From: Pedobacter glucosidilyticus | GTDB lineage: Bacteria; Bacteroidota; Bacteroidia; Sphingobacteriales; Sphingobacteriaceae | DNA length: 64,000 nucleotides | Assembly (NCBI RefSeq): GCF_002483235.1 | Contig: NZ_DLHN01000022.1 | Location: 124,001 to 188,000, forward strand | Reading direction: 5' to 3' | Notes under the pieces: model-generated | Told to the model about the DNA's origin: nothing | Database searches by the model: none | The model's input: the letters and a program-made list of their open reading frames with translations, nothing else | Shown here: positions 43,455 through 52,258 of the stretch, in pieces | How positions within the stretch are numbered: the stretch's first letter is position 1 | Layout of the letters: every line of letters begins with the position of its first letter | Program-made: the position numbers and the translations under genes

Positions 43455-43475
43455 CGTTTAAAACCCTTTTAAAAA

Positions 43476-44213
43476 TTATTTTTTCTCAACAATCTGTTTA
43501 ATAACTTCTTGTGCTTTAAGTATAATTTCTTCAAGAGGCGCTTCTTTAGGTTCTATAGGGTTAAGAACTGTAAATTTTAGGTGCTCAAACGCATTTAAAG
43601 GAAAAGAGCCATGTTGTACAAGTTTCCAGGAGTTTTCTATAGCAATAGGTACAATTAAAGCATCAGGTGCTTTTTTTAAAAGTGTGGCTATACCGCCAAT
43701 TTGGAAATCTTTCATTTTTCCGTTTTTACTTCTGGTGCCTTCCGGAAAAATTACTGCTCCCCAAGTATTTTTTTTCATCCTTTCGCCAAGTCTGGCTATT
43801 TCAATGATAGATTGTTTAGAGTCTTTCCTATCTATATTGGCGCCCCCACCATATTTTAAGTTAAATGATATAGAAGGAATGCCTTTAGTGAGTTCTATTT
43901 TAGAGATAAACTTTGCATGATACTTTCTTAAAAACCAAATTAAAGGAGGTATATCATACATACTTTGATGGTTGGCTACAAAAATAATGGGCCTGTTTGT
44001 AGGTAGATTTTGAGGGTTATAAAAACTCACTCTTATTCCCAACAAATAATATGAGCTCACTAAAAAGAAATTTAAAATATCAACAGATTTTTTGTGAGCA
44101 CCATAACCACCCAATTTTAAACTTAACCATTGTATAGGTTGAAAAATTACTAGTGCTAAGAAAAAAACAAAGTAATGGATAGGGCTTAGCAAATAGCCAA
44201 ATAATTTATTCAT
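43476..44213 (-). CDS. plsC: 1-acyl-sn-glycerol-3-phosphate acyltransferase
   Basis: A 245-residue membrane enzyme that makes phosphatidate from lysophosphatidate. The HX4D catalytic motif is NHQSMYD, and the glycerolphosphate-binding motif is FPEGTRS. One or two N-terminal hydrophobic segments (about 10-28 and 44-62) anchor it. The 3' end faces the short RNA units. Confidence 0.92.
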   Translation of the reverse strand: MNKLFGYLLSPIHYFVFFLALVIFQPIQWLSLKLGGYGAHKKSVDILNFFLVSSYYLLGIRVSFYNPQNLPTNRPIIFVANHQSMYDIPPLIWFLRKYHAKFISKIELTKGIPSISFNLKYGGGANIDRKDSKQSIIEIARLGERMKKNTWGAVIFPEGTRSKNGKMKDFQIGGIATLLKKAPDALIVPIAIENSWKLVQHGSFPLNAFEHLKFTVLNPIEPKEAPLEEIILKAQEVIKQIVEKK

Positions 44214-44267
44214 CTTATTTTATCAAAAATCAAATTTAGAGGATTAATTTAAATTAAGAAGAACGCT

Positions 44268-44969
44268 TTATTTACTTATTTCCACCTGTTTTATTTGGAA
44301 AATAGCTGGTAAAGCGTTTTCGTCTAACTTACCCACCCAGCTTTCATGCTTGCTTATCCAAATGTTAAAAACTAGGTGCATACTTCTTTTTGGGATAAAA
44401 TTCTGAGTTCTATAAAGCTCTTTTCCATCTACATACCAGGCAATAAAATTTTTTCTCCATTCTAAATGGTATTCATGAAATCCATTCTGGAAAGCAAAAG
44501 GAATATCTACGTTTTTACCATTATCTTGTTTATTTGTCCAATGGTTGAGGTAAACTTTACAGGTATCTTTACCTAGAAATTCAAAATCTATCTCTTTAAA
44601 TTTTGAGCTATGCGGAAAGTACAAAAAAAAGCCAGATACGATACCACTACCTTTTGGCGCTTTTAATAGAACTTTAAAATCACCGTATTTATATTTACGA
44701 CGAGTTCTAATTTCTGCTCCTTCGTAGCTTTTAGATGATGTTTTACTACTATCTGTCTGGTTAAGCTTTAGCTCTAAAAGATTTTTATTTTGGATATTAT
44801 CCGGATTAAAAACAGCTAAATTATTAGCGAAAGTATGGCTTTTAATTAGCCAGATTTTGTTAGTATCCAGATTTGAAAAATCTTCTTTTAAAAGTACACG
44901 CTGACTGCTTTTTTGTAAGCTGCAAGAGCATAACATCATACATAAACACAAAAGAAACAGGTTTTGCAT
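44268..44969 (-). CDS. GH16-family lipoprotein glycosidase
   Basis: A 233-residue lipoprotein; the signal ends at lipobox LCSC (Cys16). The GH16 catalytic signature is present as KEIDFEF (the ExDxE pattern), followed by QNGFHEYHLEW and WYVDGKELYR, typical of beta-glucanase/laminarinase-like beta-sandwiches. It should hydrolyse beta-1,3/1,4-glucans or galactans at the cell surface; the substrate cannot be read. The start overlaps the NUDIX stop by one base, which is unusual given their different roles. Confidence 0.87.
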   Translation of the reverse strand: MQNLFLLCLCMMLCSCSLQKSSQRVLLKEDFSNLDTNKIWLIKSHTFANNLAVFNPDNIQNKNLLELKLNQTDSSKTSSKSYEGAEIRTRRKYKYGDFKVLLKAPKGSGIVSGFFLYFPHSSKFKEIDFEFLGKDTCKVYLNHWTNKQDNGKNVDIPFAFQNGFHEYHLEWRKNFIAWYVDGKELYRTQNFIPKRSMHLVFNIWISKHESWVGKLDENALPAIFQIKQVEISK

Positions 44970-45514
44970 TACAATTTGGCTTTAATCAATTTTAGTCTTA
45001 AAATGGCTGCAACACTCATAGAATCTGTAATCTCGCCACGTAAAACCATTTGGTAAGCCTCTTCAAAAGGTATTTTTTTTACTAAAAGTTCTTCTGTTTC
45101 CTCAGGTTGGGCTTCAAACTGTTCAAAATCTCGAGCTAAATAAATAATAGCCAATTCATCAGAAACAGAATTAGAAAGATGCATGCGTAAAAGTTCTTCC
45201 CAGTGTTGTGCAACCAAACCAGTTTCTTCTAGCAATTCTCTTTTTGCTGATGTTAAAGGGTTGGTATTTAATGGTCCGCCACCTTCTGGTATTTCCCAAC
45301 TGTAAGCTTTTAACGGAAACCTGTATTGGCCTACCAACCATATTTGATCATCCTCATCTAAAGCAATAATGCCTATAGCATAATTTTTAAAATGGACCTC
45401 GCCATAAATGCCTTTTCCACCAGTTGGGTTTATCACCTGATGCTCGGTAATCTCAATCCAAGGATTATCGTAAATAGCTTTGCTCTCTAATATTTGCCAA
45501 GGATTTTCTTCCAT
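44969..45514 (-). CDS. NUDIX hydrolase (ADP-ribose pyrophosphatase-like)
   Basis: A 181-residue NUDIX protein. The Nudix box is GGG...REL.EE.GL (EIPEGGGPLNTNPLTSAKRE then LLEETG), with the middle Glu replaced by Thr, as in one Bacteroidota subgroup. N-terminal WIEITEHQVINPTGG and YRFPLKAYSWE match ADP-ribose/GDP-mannose hydrolases. It overlaps the GH16 gene start (TAATG). Confidence 0.88.
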   Translation of the reverse strand: MEENPWQILESKAIYDNPWIEITEHQVINPTGGKGIYGEVHFKNYAIGIIALDEDDQIWLVGQYRFPLKAYSWEIPEGGGPLNTNPLTSAKRELLEETGLVAQHWEELLRMHLSNSVSDELAIIYLARDFEQFEAQPEETEELLVKKIPFEEAYQMVLRGEITDSMSVAAILRLKLIKAKL

Positions 45515-45616
45515 AAAAATGTCTTATTTGTAAAGGTAGCTGATTTTATTTTAGCAGTAAATTTAAAAACAATTAACAGGTTTATTCTCTTATATTTGGT
45601 AGTTAAAAATTTAAAT

Positions 45617-46045
45617 ATGTATACCGGATTAGTACACACCCACTCTTTATTAAGATACGTTGTCTTAATTTTAATTTTAGTTGCCATTGTTCAATCTTTA
45701 ACAGCAGGCAGCAAGCCTTATACAGAGGGAAATAGAAAAATCAATTTATTTACTTTGATATCGGCACACATACAATTGGTTTTAGGTTTGGTATTGTATT
45801 TCATGAGCCCAAGCGTAGATTTCTCTCAAATGAGTAATCCTGTTACCAGATACTGGAATGTAGAACACATCAGCATGATGATTATTGCTATTGTTTTAAT
45901 TACCGTTGGGCACTCTAAATCTAAAAAAGCTGTTGAGGCTAAAGCAAAACATAAAGCTATTGGAGTTTTCTACTCTATTGCCTTGCTGATTATTTTAGCG
46001 GCTATCTTTACCATGAAAGATAGAAACCCTTGGTGGAATATGTAA
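45617..46045 (+). CDS. Four-helix membrane protein with conserved-looking histidines
   Basis: A 142-residue protein with four membrane helices (about 10-28, 44-62, 80-98 and 112-130). Histidines sit at helix ends (VHTHSLLRY, SAHIQLVLG, VEHISMM), which is reminiscent of small cytochrome-b-like or heme-binding membrane proteins, but no family is certain. I chose ATG 45617 because the earlier possible start overlaps the NUDIX gene and adds a non-homologous-looking tail. It is divergent from NUDIX and precedes trpL. Confidence 0.72.
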   Translation: MYTGLVHTHSLLRYVVLILILVAIVQSLTAGSKPYTEGNRKINLFTLISAHIQLVLGLVLYFMSPSVDFSQMSNPVTRYWNVEHISMMIIAIVLITVGHSKSKKAVEAKAKHKAIGVFYSIALLIILAAIFTMKDRNPWWNM

Positions 46046-46077
46046 GTTTGGGTAAATCAGTTTTTTGAAGAAAAAAT

Positions 46078-46106
46078 TTTGTAATTCAAATTTCTTTATA
46101 TTTTTG
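46078..46106 (+). promoter_or_regulatory. trp operon promoter
   Basis: TTTG, 17 nt, TATTTTTG. The -7 box ends 7 bp before the leader-peptide ATG, so the transcript should have only a few bases of leader. Confidence 0.6.
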
Positions 46107-46113
46107 CTGCGCA

Positions 46114-46164
46114 ATGATTATAAAAACAAATACTTTAAAGTGGTGGTGGTACAGTAATATGTAG
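46114..46164 (+). CDS. trpL: trp leader peptide
   Basis: A 16-residue open frame, MIIKTNTLKWWWYSNM, with three consecutive Trp codons at 46141-46149 and stop at 46162-46164. It lies between a promoter and a terminator upstream of trpE. This is the classical layout of tryptophan attenuation: a ribosome stalled at the Trp codons would leave 46164-46182 free to pair with 46214-46233. A ribosome reaching the stop would cover it, letting the terminator form. Confidence 0.85.
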   Translation: MIIKTNTLKWWWYSNM

Positions 46165-46233
46165 CATCGGTTATTGTATTTGAAGAAAAATTGAATTTCA
46201 ACCCAAACCTAAACAAATATCAAAACCTGACGC
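46164..46233 (+). promoter_or_regulatory. trp antiterminator (regions 2 and 3)
   Basis: 46164-46182 (GCATCGGTTATTGTATTTG) is largely complementary to 46214-46233 (CAAATATCAAAACCTGACGC): GC, TC, GGTT and TATTTG blocks pair, with one bulge and a few mismatches. The 3' arm contains the left arm of the terminator, so the two structures exclude each other. Confidence 0.7.
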
Positions 46234-46254
46234 TAAACTGTCGGGTTTTTTTGT
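46223..46254 (+). terminator. trp attenuator terminator (regions 3 and 4)
   Basis: AAACCTGAC, 8-nt loop, GTCGGGTTT with one G-U pair, then a run of T, 22 bp before the trpE ATG. Confidence 0.85.
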
Positions 46255-46276
46255 TTCATCAGGTAAAAGCATAAAA

Positions 46277-47689
46277 ATGGAAAAATATAAAATCAACATT
46301 GTTCATCATAAACTACTGGCAGATACTACAACGCCTGTTAGTATCTACTTAAGGCTAAGAGATGTTTTCCCAAACACCTTACTGCTAGAGAGCTCTGATT
46401 ACCATAGCAAAGAAAATAGCATGAGCTACGTTTGTTGCGACCCTATAGCAGGTATCAAACTAGAAAATGATGTTTTTACAGTAACTTTTCCAGATGATAA
46501 ATTCATCAGAAAAGAAAAAGGAACATTTAATTTGGTTGATGAGGTTAGTGCATTTAGAAATAGCTTTGAAAGCAATGCAGATGCTAGCTTAAAGTTTATT
46601 ACCGATGGTTTATTTGGCTATTTTACGCATGAAGCGGTTACTTATTTTGAAGATATCCAGCTTAAAGCTGATACTAGAAAAGACCGTTCTATCCCTACCA
46701 TGCAATACCATGTTTACAGGTATATTATTGCTATAGACCACTTTAAAAACGAGCTTTATATCATCAAAAACGAAACAGATTTTGATAAAGAAAGTACTGG
46801 TTTAGAAAAAATAGAATATCTCATTAAAAATAAAAACTTCCCAGAGTATAAGTTTTACGTGGATGGCGAGGAAACATCAAACCTAAAAGATGAAGAGTTT
46901 AAAGCTTTGGTAGAAAAAATGAAAAAGCACATCTACAGAGGTGATGTTTTTCAAATTGTACCTTCAAGAGCTTTTCAAACACCATTTAGGGGCGATGAAT
47001 TTAACGTTTACAGAGCTTTAAGATCTATTAACCCGTCTCCTTACCTCTTCTATTTTGATTACGGAAGTTTTAAAATTTTTGGTTCATCGCCAGAAGCACA
47101 ATTAACCATTAAAAACCGTGTAGCAAGTATTTTTCCAATTGCCGGAACTTTTAAAAGATCTGGTAATGATGTGGAAGATAAAGCCATTGCAGAGAAACTC
47201 ATGAACGACCCTAAAGAGTCTGCGGAGCATGTGATGCTGGTAGATTTGGCCCGTAATGATTTAAGCAGACATTGCGAAAATGTAGAGGTTAAGGCCTATA
47301 AAGAGGCTCAATTTTATTCGCATTTAATTCACTTGGTTTCTAAAGTTAGCGGAACTTTAAAGGAAGGTGTTAATTCTTTCAAAATTGTAGCTGATACTTT
47401 CCCAGCTGGTACGCTTAGTGGCGCACCTAAATACAGGGCCATAGAAATCATCGATGAAAATGAAAATATAAAACGTAGTTTTTATAGCGGAGCCATTGGT
47501 TTCTTAGGTTTCAATGGAGATTTCAACCACGCCATCATGATTAGGTCTTTCTTAAGTAAAGACAAACAATTACACTATCAGGCAGGTGCAGGCATTGTTG
47601 CAGATTCTGATGCAGAGAGTGAGTTGAATGAAGTTAACAATAAAATTGCAGCGTTAAGAAAAGCCATTTTTATGGCTAAAGAAATTTAA
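46277..47689 (+). CDS. trpE: Anthranilate synthase component I
   Basis: A 470-residue chorismate-using enzyme of tryptophan synthesis. The N-terminal feedback motif LLESSDYHSKENSMS is present, so it should be inhibited by Trp. The chorismate core has KKHIYRGDVFQIVPSR, PSPYLFYF, GSSPE and FPAGTLSGAPK motifs. It works with TrpG, encoded 3 bp downstream. It is controlled by the upstream attenuator. Confidence 0.96.
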   Translation: MEKYKINIVHHKLLADTTTPVSIYLRLRDVFPNTLLLESSDYHSKENSMSYVCCDPIAGIKLENDVFTVTFPDDKFIRKEKGTFNLVDEVSAFRNSFESNADASLKFITDGLFGYFTHEAVTYFEDIQLKADTRKDRSIPTMQYHVYRYIIAIDHFKNELYIIKNETDFDKESTGLEKIEYLIKNKNFPEYKFYVDGEETSNLKDEEFKALVEKMKKHIYRGDVFQIVPSRAFQTPFRGDEFNVYRALRSINPSPYLFYFDYGSFKIFGSSPEAQLTIKNRVASIFPIAGTFKRSGNDVEDKAIAEKLMNDPKESAEHVMLVDLARNDLSRHCENVEVKAYKEAQFYSHLIHLVSKVSGTLKEGVNSFKIVADTFPAGTLSGAPKYRAIEIIDENENIKRSFYSGAIGFLGFNGDFNHAIMIRSFLSKDKQLHYQAGAGIVADSDAESELNEVNNKIAALRKAIFMAKEI

Positions 47690-47692
47690 GTT

Positions 47693-48256
47693 ATGAAGAT
47701 TCTTGTTATTGATAATTACGACTCGTTTACCTATAATTTGGTGCATTTGCTTCATGAATTGGGGCATGATGCAACGGTTTGGAGAAACGATAAGTTTAAA
47801 TTGGAAGATGTAGAACAGTTTGATAAAATTTTATTATCGCCAGGGCCTGGCATACCATCAGAGGCTGGTTTGCTTTTAGAGGTTATCAAAAATTATGCAG
47901 CCAAAAAAAGTATCATGGGTGTTTGTTTAGGTCAGCAGGCTATAGCCGAGGTTTTTGGTGGCGAGTTGTACAACTTGAGTAGACCGGTGCATGGTACGGC
48001 AACAAAAATTCAAGTAACTGCAGAAGACAGCACTTTTGAGGGCTTGCCAAAACAGTTTAAAGTTGGTAGATACCATTCTTGGGCAGTAAAATCAGAAAAT
48101 TTACCTGCCGATTTAGAAATTACAGCGGTAGATGAGCATGGTGTTGCGATGGCGCTTAAACATAAAAATTTAGATGTTAGAGGGGTTCAGTTTCATCCAG
48201 AATCGGTTTTAACCGAGTATGGAAAAGAAATGATTAATAATTGGTTATCTCATTAA
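47693..48256 (+). CDS. trpG: Anthranilate synthase component II (glutamine amidotransferase)
   Basis: A 187-residue class I amidotransferase that feeds ammonia to TrpE. The catalytic Cys is in GVCLGQQAIAE, and the His-Glu pair is in VQFHPESV. The N-terminal IDNYDSFTYNLVH is the usual start. It might also serve aminodeoxychorismate synthesis (PabA role). It lies 3 bp after trpE and 8 bp before trpC. Confidence 0.95.
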   Translation: MKILVIDNYDSFTYNLVHLLHELGHDATVWRNDKFKLEDVEQFDKILLSPGPGIPSEAGLLLEVIKNYAAKKSIMGVCLGQQAIAEVFGGELYNLSRPVHGTATKIQVTAEDSTFEGLPKQFKVGRYHSWAVKSENLPADLEITAVDEHGVAMALKHKNLDVRGVQFHPESVLTEYGKEMINNWLSH

Positions 48257-48264
48257 TAGCTTAC

Positions 48265-49047
48265 ATGAATATTTTAGATAAAATTGTTTTACGCAAAAAA
48301 GAAGAAGTTGCTGCTTGTAAAGCTAAAACTAGCATTGCCGATTTAGAAAAACAAGCTGCTTTTTCACGTGAAACTTATAGCTTAAAAGATTTCTTAACGC
48401 ATCCAGAGCGTACAGGTATTATTGCCGAGTTTAAAAGGAAATCACCATCTAAAGGGATTATCAATGATAAAGTTACGGTAGAAGAAGTTACTACTGGTTA
48501 TAATCAGGCAGGTGCATCGGCTTTATCGGTGTTAACAGATCATGATTTTTTTATGGGGCATGAGGATGATTTAAGGGCTGCAAGAGCGGTAAATAACATC
48601 CCCATTTTGCGTAAAGATTTCATGGTAGATGAATATCAGATTATTGAAGCCAAAGCTATTGGTGCCGATATTATTTTGCTGATAGCGGCTTGTTTAACCA
48701 AAGAAGAGTTAACTGCTTTTGCAAAGTTGGCTAAATCTTTAGGTTTAAGTACGCTGTTAGAAGTACACAGCCAAGAAGAACTTGATTTTAGCTTAAACCC
48801 ATATATAGATGTTGTTGGGGTAAACAATAGAAATTTAAAAGATTTTACAGTTTCTATAGATACCTCATTACAATTAGCGCAAACTATTCCATCAGAATTT
48901 TTAAAGGTTTCTGAAAGCGCTATTGACAGTCCAGAAACTATCAAAATATTAAAAAAAGCAGGCTTCAATGGGTTTTTAATTGGCGAGAATTTTATGAAAA
49001 CTGCTAACCCGGGTAAAGCCATGCAAGATTTTGTTCAGCAGCTATAG
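48265..49047 (+). CDS. trpC: Indole-3-glycerol phosphate synthase
   Basis: A 260-residue TIM-barrel enzyme. The family motifs are seen: IIAEFKRKSPSKG, ILRKDFMVDEYQI and VGVNNRNLKDF, with the phosphate-binding FLIGENFM near the end. The start MNILDKIV is the usual one; an earlier ATG at 48241 would overlap trpG. trpD would normally lie between trpG and trpC in this phylum but is absent here, and no trpF, trpB or trpA follows. Confidence 0.95.
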   Translation: MNILDKIVLRKKEEVAACKAKTSIADLEKQAAFSRETYSLKDFLTHPERTGIIAEFKRKSPSKGIINDKVTVEEVTTGYNQAGASALSVLTDHDFFMGHEDDLRAARAVNNIPILRKDFMVDEYQIIEAKAIGADIILLIAACLTKEELTAFAKLAKSLGLSTLLEVHSQEELDFSLNPYIDVVGVNNRNLKDFTVSIDTSLQLAQTIPSEFLKVSESAIDSPETIKILKKAGFNGFLIGENFMKTANPGKAMQDFVQQL

Positions 49048-49183
49048 CTAGTGGTCCGTTTTGTGTTGTAAATGTCATATACTTTAGCATTTAAGCAATC
49101 GGCTTCTATATAATCGAATAATGTTTAGCTTAGCAGCAGAATTATTAAATGCAATAAAGTGATCAAACAATCATAATAATTCT

Positions 49184-49915
49184 ATGAAAAACGAACATAT
49201 TTTAGCTATTGATATTGGCGGAACAAGTATTAAAGCAACTGTTTTAAATACCTCCGGAGAGATGTTGGTAGAATACCAAAAAGTTCCTACTCCAGAAAAG
49301 GCAAGTCCAGAAAATGTTATCAAAGCCATTAAAAAGCTGATAGCTGATTTTCCTTCTTTTGATAAAATATCCGTTGGTTTTCCAGGTTATGTAAAAAAAG
49401 GAGTTATCGCAACAGCGCCTAACTTAGGCACTTCATTATGGGCAGGTTGTAATTTGGCTCTCCTAATTGCAAAAGAACTAAATAAGCCAGTAAGGTTACT
49501 TAATGATGCTGATATGCAGGGTTTTGGTTTAATTTCTGGCGAAGGCTTAGAAATGGTTATAACCTTAGGTACCGGTTTTGGTACAGCTTTGTTTATGGAT
49601 GGAAGCTTGCTTCCACATTTAGAATTAGCGCATCTGCCAGTTAGAAAAAACCTTACTTATGATAAGTTTATTGGTGACGATGCCTTAATTGAGGATGGTC
49701 TGGAAGAATGGAACAAAAACGTAAAAGATGTTTTAAAGACATTTAAAACTGTAATTAATTACGATAAACTTTACCTTAGCGGTGGAAATGCTAAAAAAAT
49801 AACTTTCAAATTAGACGATCATATAAAAATTGCTCGTAACAGAGACGGAATAAAAGGGGGCGCTTTCATGTGGCAAAAAGATGATGATTTTTGTGTGCAG
49901 TCTGTAAATCCCTAA
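49184..49915 (+). CDS. ppgK: ROK-family / polyphosphate glucokinase
   Basis: A 243-residue sugar kinase. The N-terminal phosphate loop is LAIDIGGTSIKA, the sugar-binding DADMQGFG follows, and GTGFGTALFMDG is the second phosphate motif. The short length and the missing ROK zinc motif fit the polyphosphate/ATP-glucokinase group. Its place in front of zwf and pgl supports a glucose-6-phosphate-supplying role. I cannot tell if the donor is polyphosphate or ATP. Confidence 0.82.
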   Translation: MKNEHILAIDIGGTSIKATVLNTSGEMLVEYQKVPTPEKASPENVIKAIKKLIADFPSFDKISVGFPGYVKKGVIATAPNLGTSLWAGCNLALLIAKELNKPVRLLNDADMQGFGLISGEGLEMVITLGTGFGTALFMDGSLLPHLELAHLPVRKNLTYDKFIGDDALIEDGLEEWNKNVKDVLKTFKTVINYDKLYLSGGNAKKITFKLDDHIKIARNRDGIKGGAFMWQKDDDFCVQSVNP

Positions 49916-49962
49916 ATAAAAATAAACTAAACAAATAGGCAAAACCAACCTATAATAAAGAG

Positions 49963-51489
49963 ATGAAAACCAATAATCTTAAACCCAAACCCACCGTATT
50001 TACTATTTTTGGTGGAACCGGAGACTTAGCCGCTAGAAAACTTATTCCCGCACTATATAATTTATACTTAGATGGTTATATGCCAGAAAAGTTTACCATT
50101 ATAGGCTTAGGAAGAACCGAGTATAACGACCAAAAATTTAGAGAAATTTTGTTAGACGGTATCAATAAGTTTTCTAGAAGCGGAAAAGCAGATGCTGCAA
50201 AATGGAAGATATTTTCTTCTTGTATACAATACCTACAATCTGATGTTAAAAAGGATAAAACCTATCAAGATTTAGAAGCAATTATCAAAGAAAAAGACCA
50301 ACAGTGGGGAGAAGACTCTAACGTTATTCATTATTTATCTGTAGCACCACAGTTTTTTCCAATAATTTCTAAAGGTGTTGCCACGATTAATATTGATAAT
50401 AAAGAACAAAGAAATAGAATAGTTATAGAAAAACCTTTTGGACACGATTTAGAATCAGCCAAAGAGCTAAACAAACTTCTACAATCTTTATTTGATGAAA
50501 CTCAGATTTACCGTATAGACCACTATTTAGGTAAAGAAACAGTTCAAAATATGATGGCTTTTAGGTTTGCGAATGCTTTGTTTGAACCTATTTGGAATAG
50601 AAATTATATAGAACACGTTCAAATCTCGGTAACAGAAGATATTGGTGTAGAAGATCGCGGTGGATATTACGATGGTTCTGGTGCTTTAAAAGACATGGTA
50701 CAAAACCATATTTTGCAAGTTTTATGCTTGGTAGCCATGGAACCACCAGTAAGCTTTAACGCTGATGAAGTTCGTAACCGTAGAGTTGATGTGTTAAGAG
50801 CTATCAGAAAATTTGGTCATGAAGAGGTTAAACATAATACCGTAAGAGGACAGTATGCTGGCGGATGGGTAGCAGGAGAAGAAGTGGTAGGCTATCGCGA
50901 AGAAAAAGGCGTAGACCCTAACTCTAATACCGAAACTTTTGCTGCTTTAAAATTCTTTATTGATAACTGGCGTTGGCAAAATGTACCTTTTTATGTAAGA
51001 ACAGGGAAACGTATGCACCAAAAAGCATCGGTTATCAGTATACAGTTTAAAGATGTCCCTCACCCAATTTTCCCTATAGAAGCATCAGAAAGTTGGCAGC
51101 AAAATAGGTTAATCATTAGTATTCAGCCAGAAATGAGTATCAGGCTGCAGGTACAAGCTAAAAGGCCAGGTTTAGATATGATTTTAAACCCGGTTGATAT
51201 GGTGTTTAATTACGATGGTACTTATCCGGCAGAATCTCCTGAAGCTTATGAAACTTTATTGTTAGATGTGATGGAAGGCGACCAAACACTTTTCATGAGA
51301 GCCGACCAAATTGAGGCTGCTTGGGAATTGTTAATGCCTGTAGTAGAAAATTGGGAGTCTAGAAAAAGTATCAATTTCCCTAATTATGCAGCCGACAGTT
51401 GGGGCCCAGAAATTGCAGAAGCTTTAATAGCTAAAGATGGTTTCCACTGGTTTACCATGCCTGTAAAAAACAAAAAAGAGAAGAAATAA
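49963..51489 (+). CDS. zwf: Glucose-6-phosphate 1-dehydrogenase
   Basis: A 508-residue enzyme of the oxidative pentose phosphate pathway. The Rossmann loop is FGGTGDLAARKLIPAL and the active-site motif RIDHYLGKE is intact, followed by FANALFEPIWN. It makes 6-phosphogluconolactone and NAD(P)H. The stop overlaps the pgl ATG by one base. No gnd gene is in the window. Confidence 0.97.
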   Translation: MKTNNLKPKPTVFTIFGGTGDLAARKLIPALYNLYLDGYMPEKFTIIGLGRTEYNDQKFREILLDGINKFSRSGKADAAKWKIFSSCIQYLQSDVKKDKTYQDLEAIIKEKDQQWGEDSNVIHYLSVAPQFFPIISKGVATINIDNKEQRNRIVIEKPFGHDLESAKELNKLLQSLFDETQIYRIDHYLGKETVQNMMAFRFANALFEPIWNRNYIEHVQISVTEDIGVEDRGGYYDGSGALKDMVQNHILQVLCLVAMEPPVSFNADEVRNRRVDVLRAIRKFGHEEVKHNTVRGQYAGGWVAGEEVVGYREEKGVDPNSNTETFAALKFFIDNWRWQNVPFYVRTGKRMHQKASVISIQFKDVPHPIFPIEASESWQQNRLIISIQPEMSIRLQVQAKRPGLDMILNPVDMVFNYDGTYPAESPEAYETLLLDVMEGDQTLFMRADQIEAAWELLMPVVENWESRKSINFPNYAADSWGPEIAEALIAKDGFHWFTMPVKNKKEKK

Positions 51490-52208
51490 TGAAACTGAAT
51501 ATATTTAAAAATGCTGATGAGGCTATTGTTGCCATAGCAGATTATTTCATTACAGTAGCAAATGAGGCTATTCAGCACAATGGGAGCTTTAATGTTTCCT
51601 TGTCTGGTGGAAGTTCGCCAAAGAAATTATTCGAGCTTTTGGCTAGCGACGCTTTAAAAAATAAAATTGCCTGGGAAAAAGTTTATTTCTTTTTTGGTGA
51701 TGAACGCTATGTAGCTCATGACCATCCGGATAGTAATTACTTAATGGCCTATAAGGCTTTATTTGCCCCTTTAAGCATCGGCGAAAGCCAAATTTTTAAA
51801 GTAGATACAGGTTTAGACCCTGCCAGTGCGGCTTTAAATTATGAGAAATGTATATCGCAGCATTTTAAAGATGAACCTGTTTTTGATTTGATATTATTAG
51901 GCTTAGGTGATGATGCGCATACTGCCTCTTTATTTCCTGGTACTTCTGTACTTTGGATAGATGAAGAATTGGTAAAAGATGTTTATCTGCAAGATAAAGC
52001 AGTTTACAGAATCAGCATGACGGCACCTCTGATAAACAAAGCTAAAAATATTGCTTTTTTAACTTTTGGTAACGCTAAGGCGGATGCTATAAAGGCAGTT
52101 TTAGAAGGCGAGAGAGACATTACAAAATATCCAGCACAATTGATAAATCCTGTAAACGGAGATTTACAGTGGTTTATAGATGAGGCTGCTGCTGCAAAAT
52201 TAGGTTAA
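51489..52208 (+). CDS. pgl: 6-phosphogluconolactonase
   Basis: A 239-residue DevB-type lactonase that hydrolyses the product of Zwf. The NagB-like motifs are visible: SLSGGSSPKKLFELLA and FFGDERYV, then LLGLGDDAHTASLFPG. It overlaps zwf by one base, so the two are co-translated. A terminator follows. Confidence 0.95.
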   Translation: MKLNIFKNADEAIVAIADYFITVANEAIQHNGSFNVSLSGGSSPKKLFELLASDALKNKIAWEKVYFFFGDERYVAHDHPDSNYLMAYKALFAPLSIGESQIFKVDTGLDPASAALNYEKCISQHFKDEPVFDLILLGLGDDAHTASLFPGTSVLWIDEELVKDVYLQDKAVYRISMTAPLINKAKNIAFLTFGNAKADAIKAVLEGERDITKYPAQLINPVNGDLQWFIDEAAAAKLG

Positions 52209-52233
52209 TATTTATAGTTAAATTTTATAAAGA

Positions 52234-52258
52234 GGGATGTTTAGTGCATCCCTTTTTT
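52234..52258 (+). terminator. Terminator of the zwf-pgl operon
   Basis: GGGATG, 7-nt loop, CATCCC, then TTTTTT, 25 bp past the pgl stop. Confidence 0.85.

Larger units (their letters stand above)
43158..43475. other. 318-bp gap with two tandem promoter-terminator units
   Basis: No open frame of note. Two plus-strand units follow each other, each with TTG/TAnnTTT(G) boxes and an intrinsic terminator about 50 nt downstream (see the two ncRNA entries). Confidence 0.55.

Noticed and set aside
45200..45320. Nudix box with Thr for the first Glu as a dead enzyme
   Set aside because: The REL-EE-GL core is intact and I recall the same change in other Bacteroidota members, so it is probably active.
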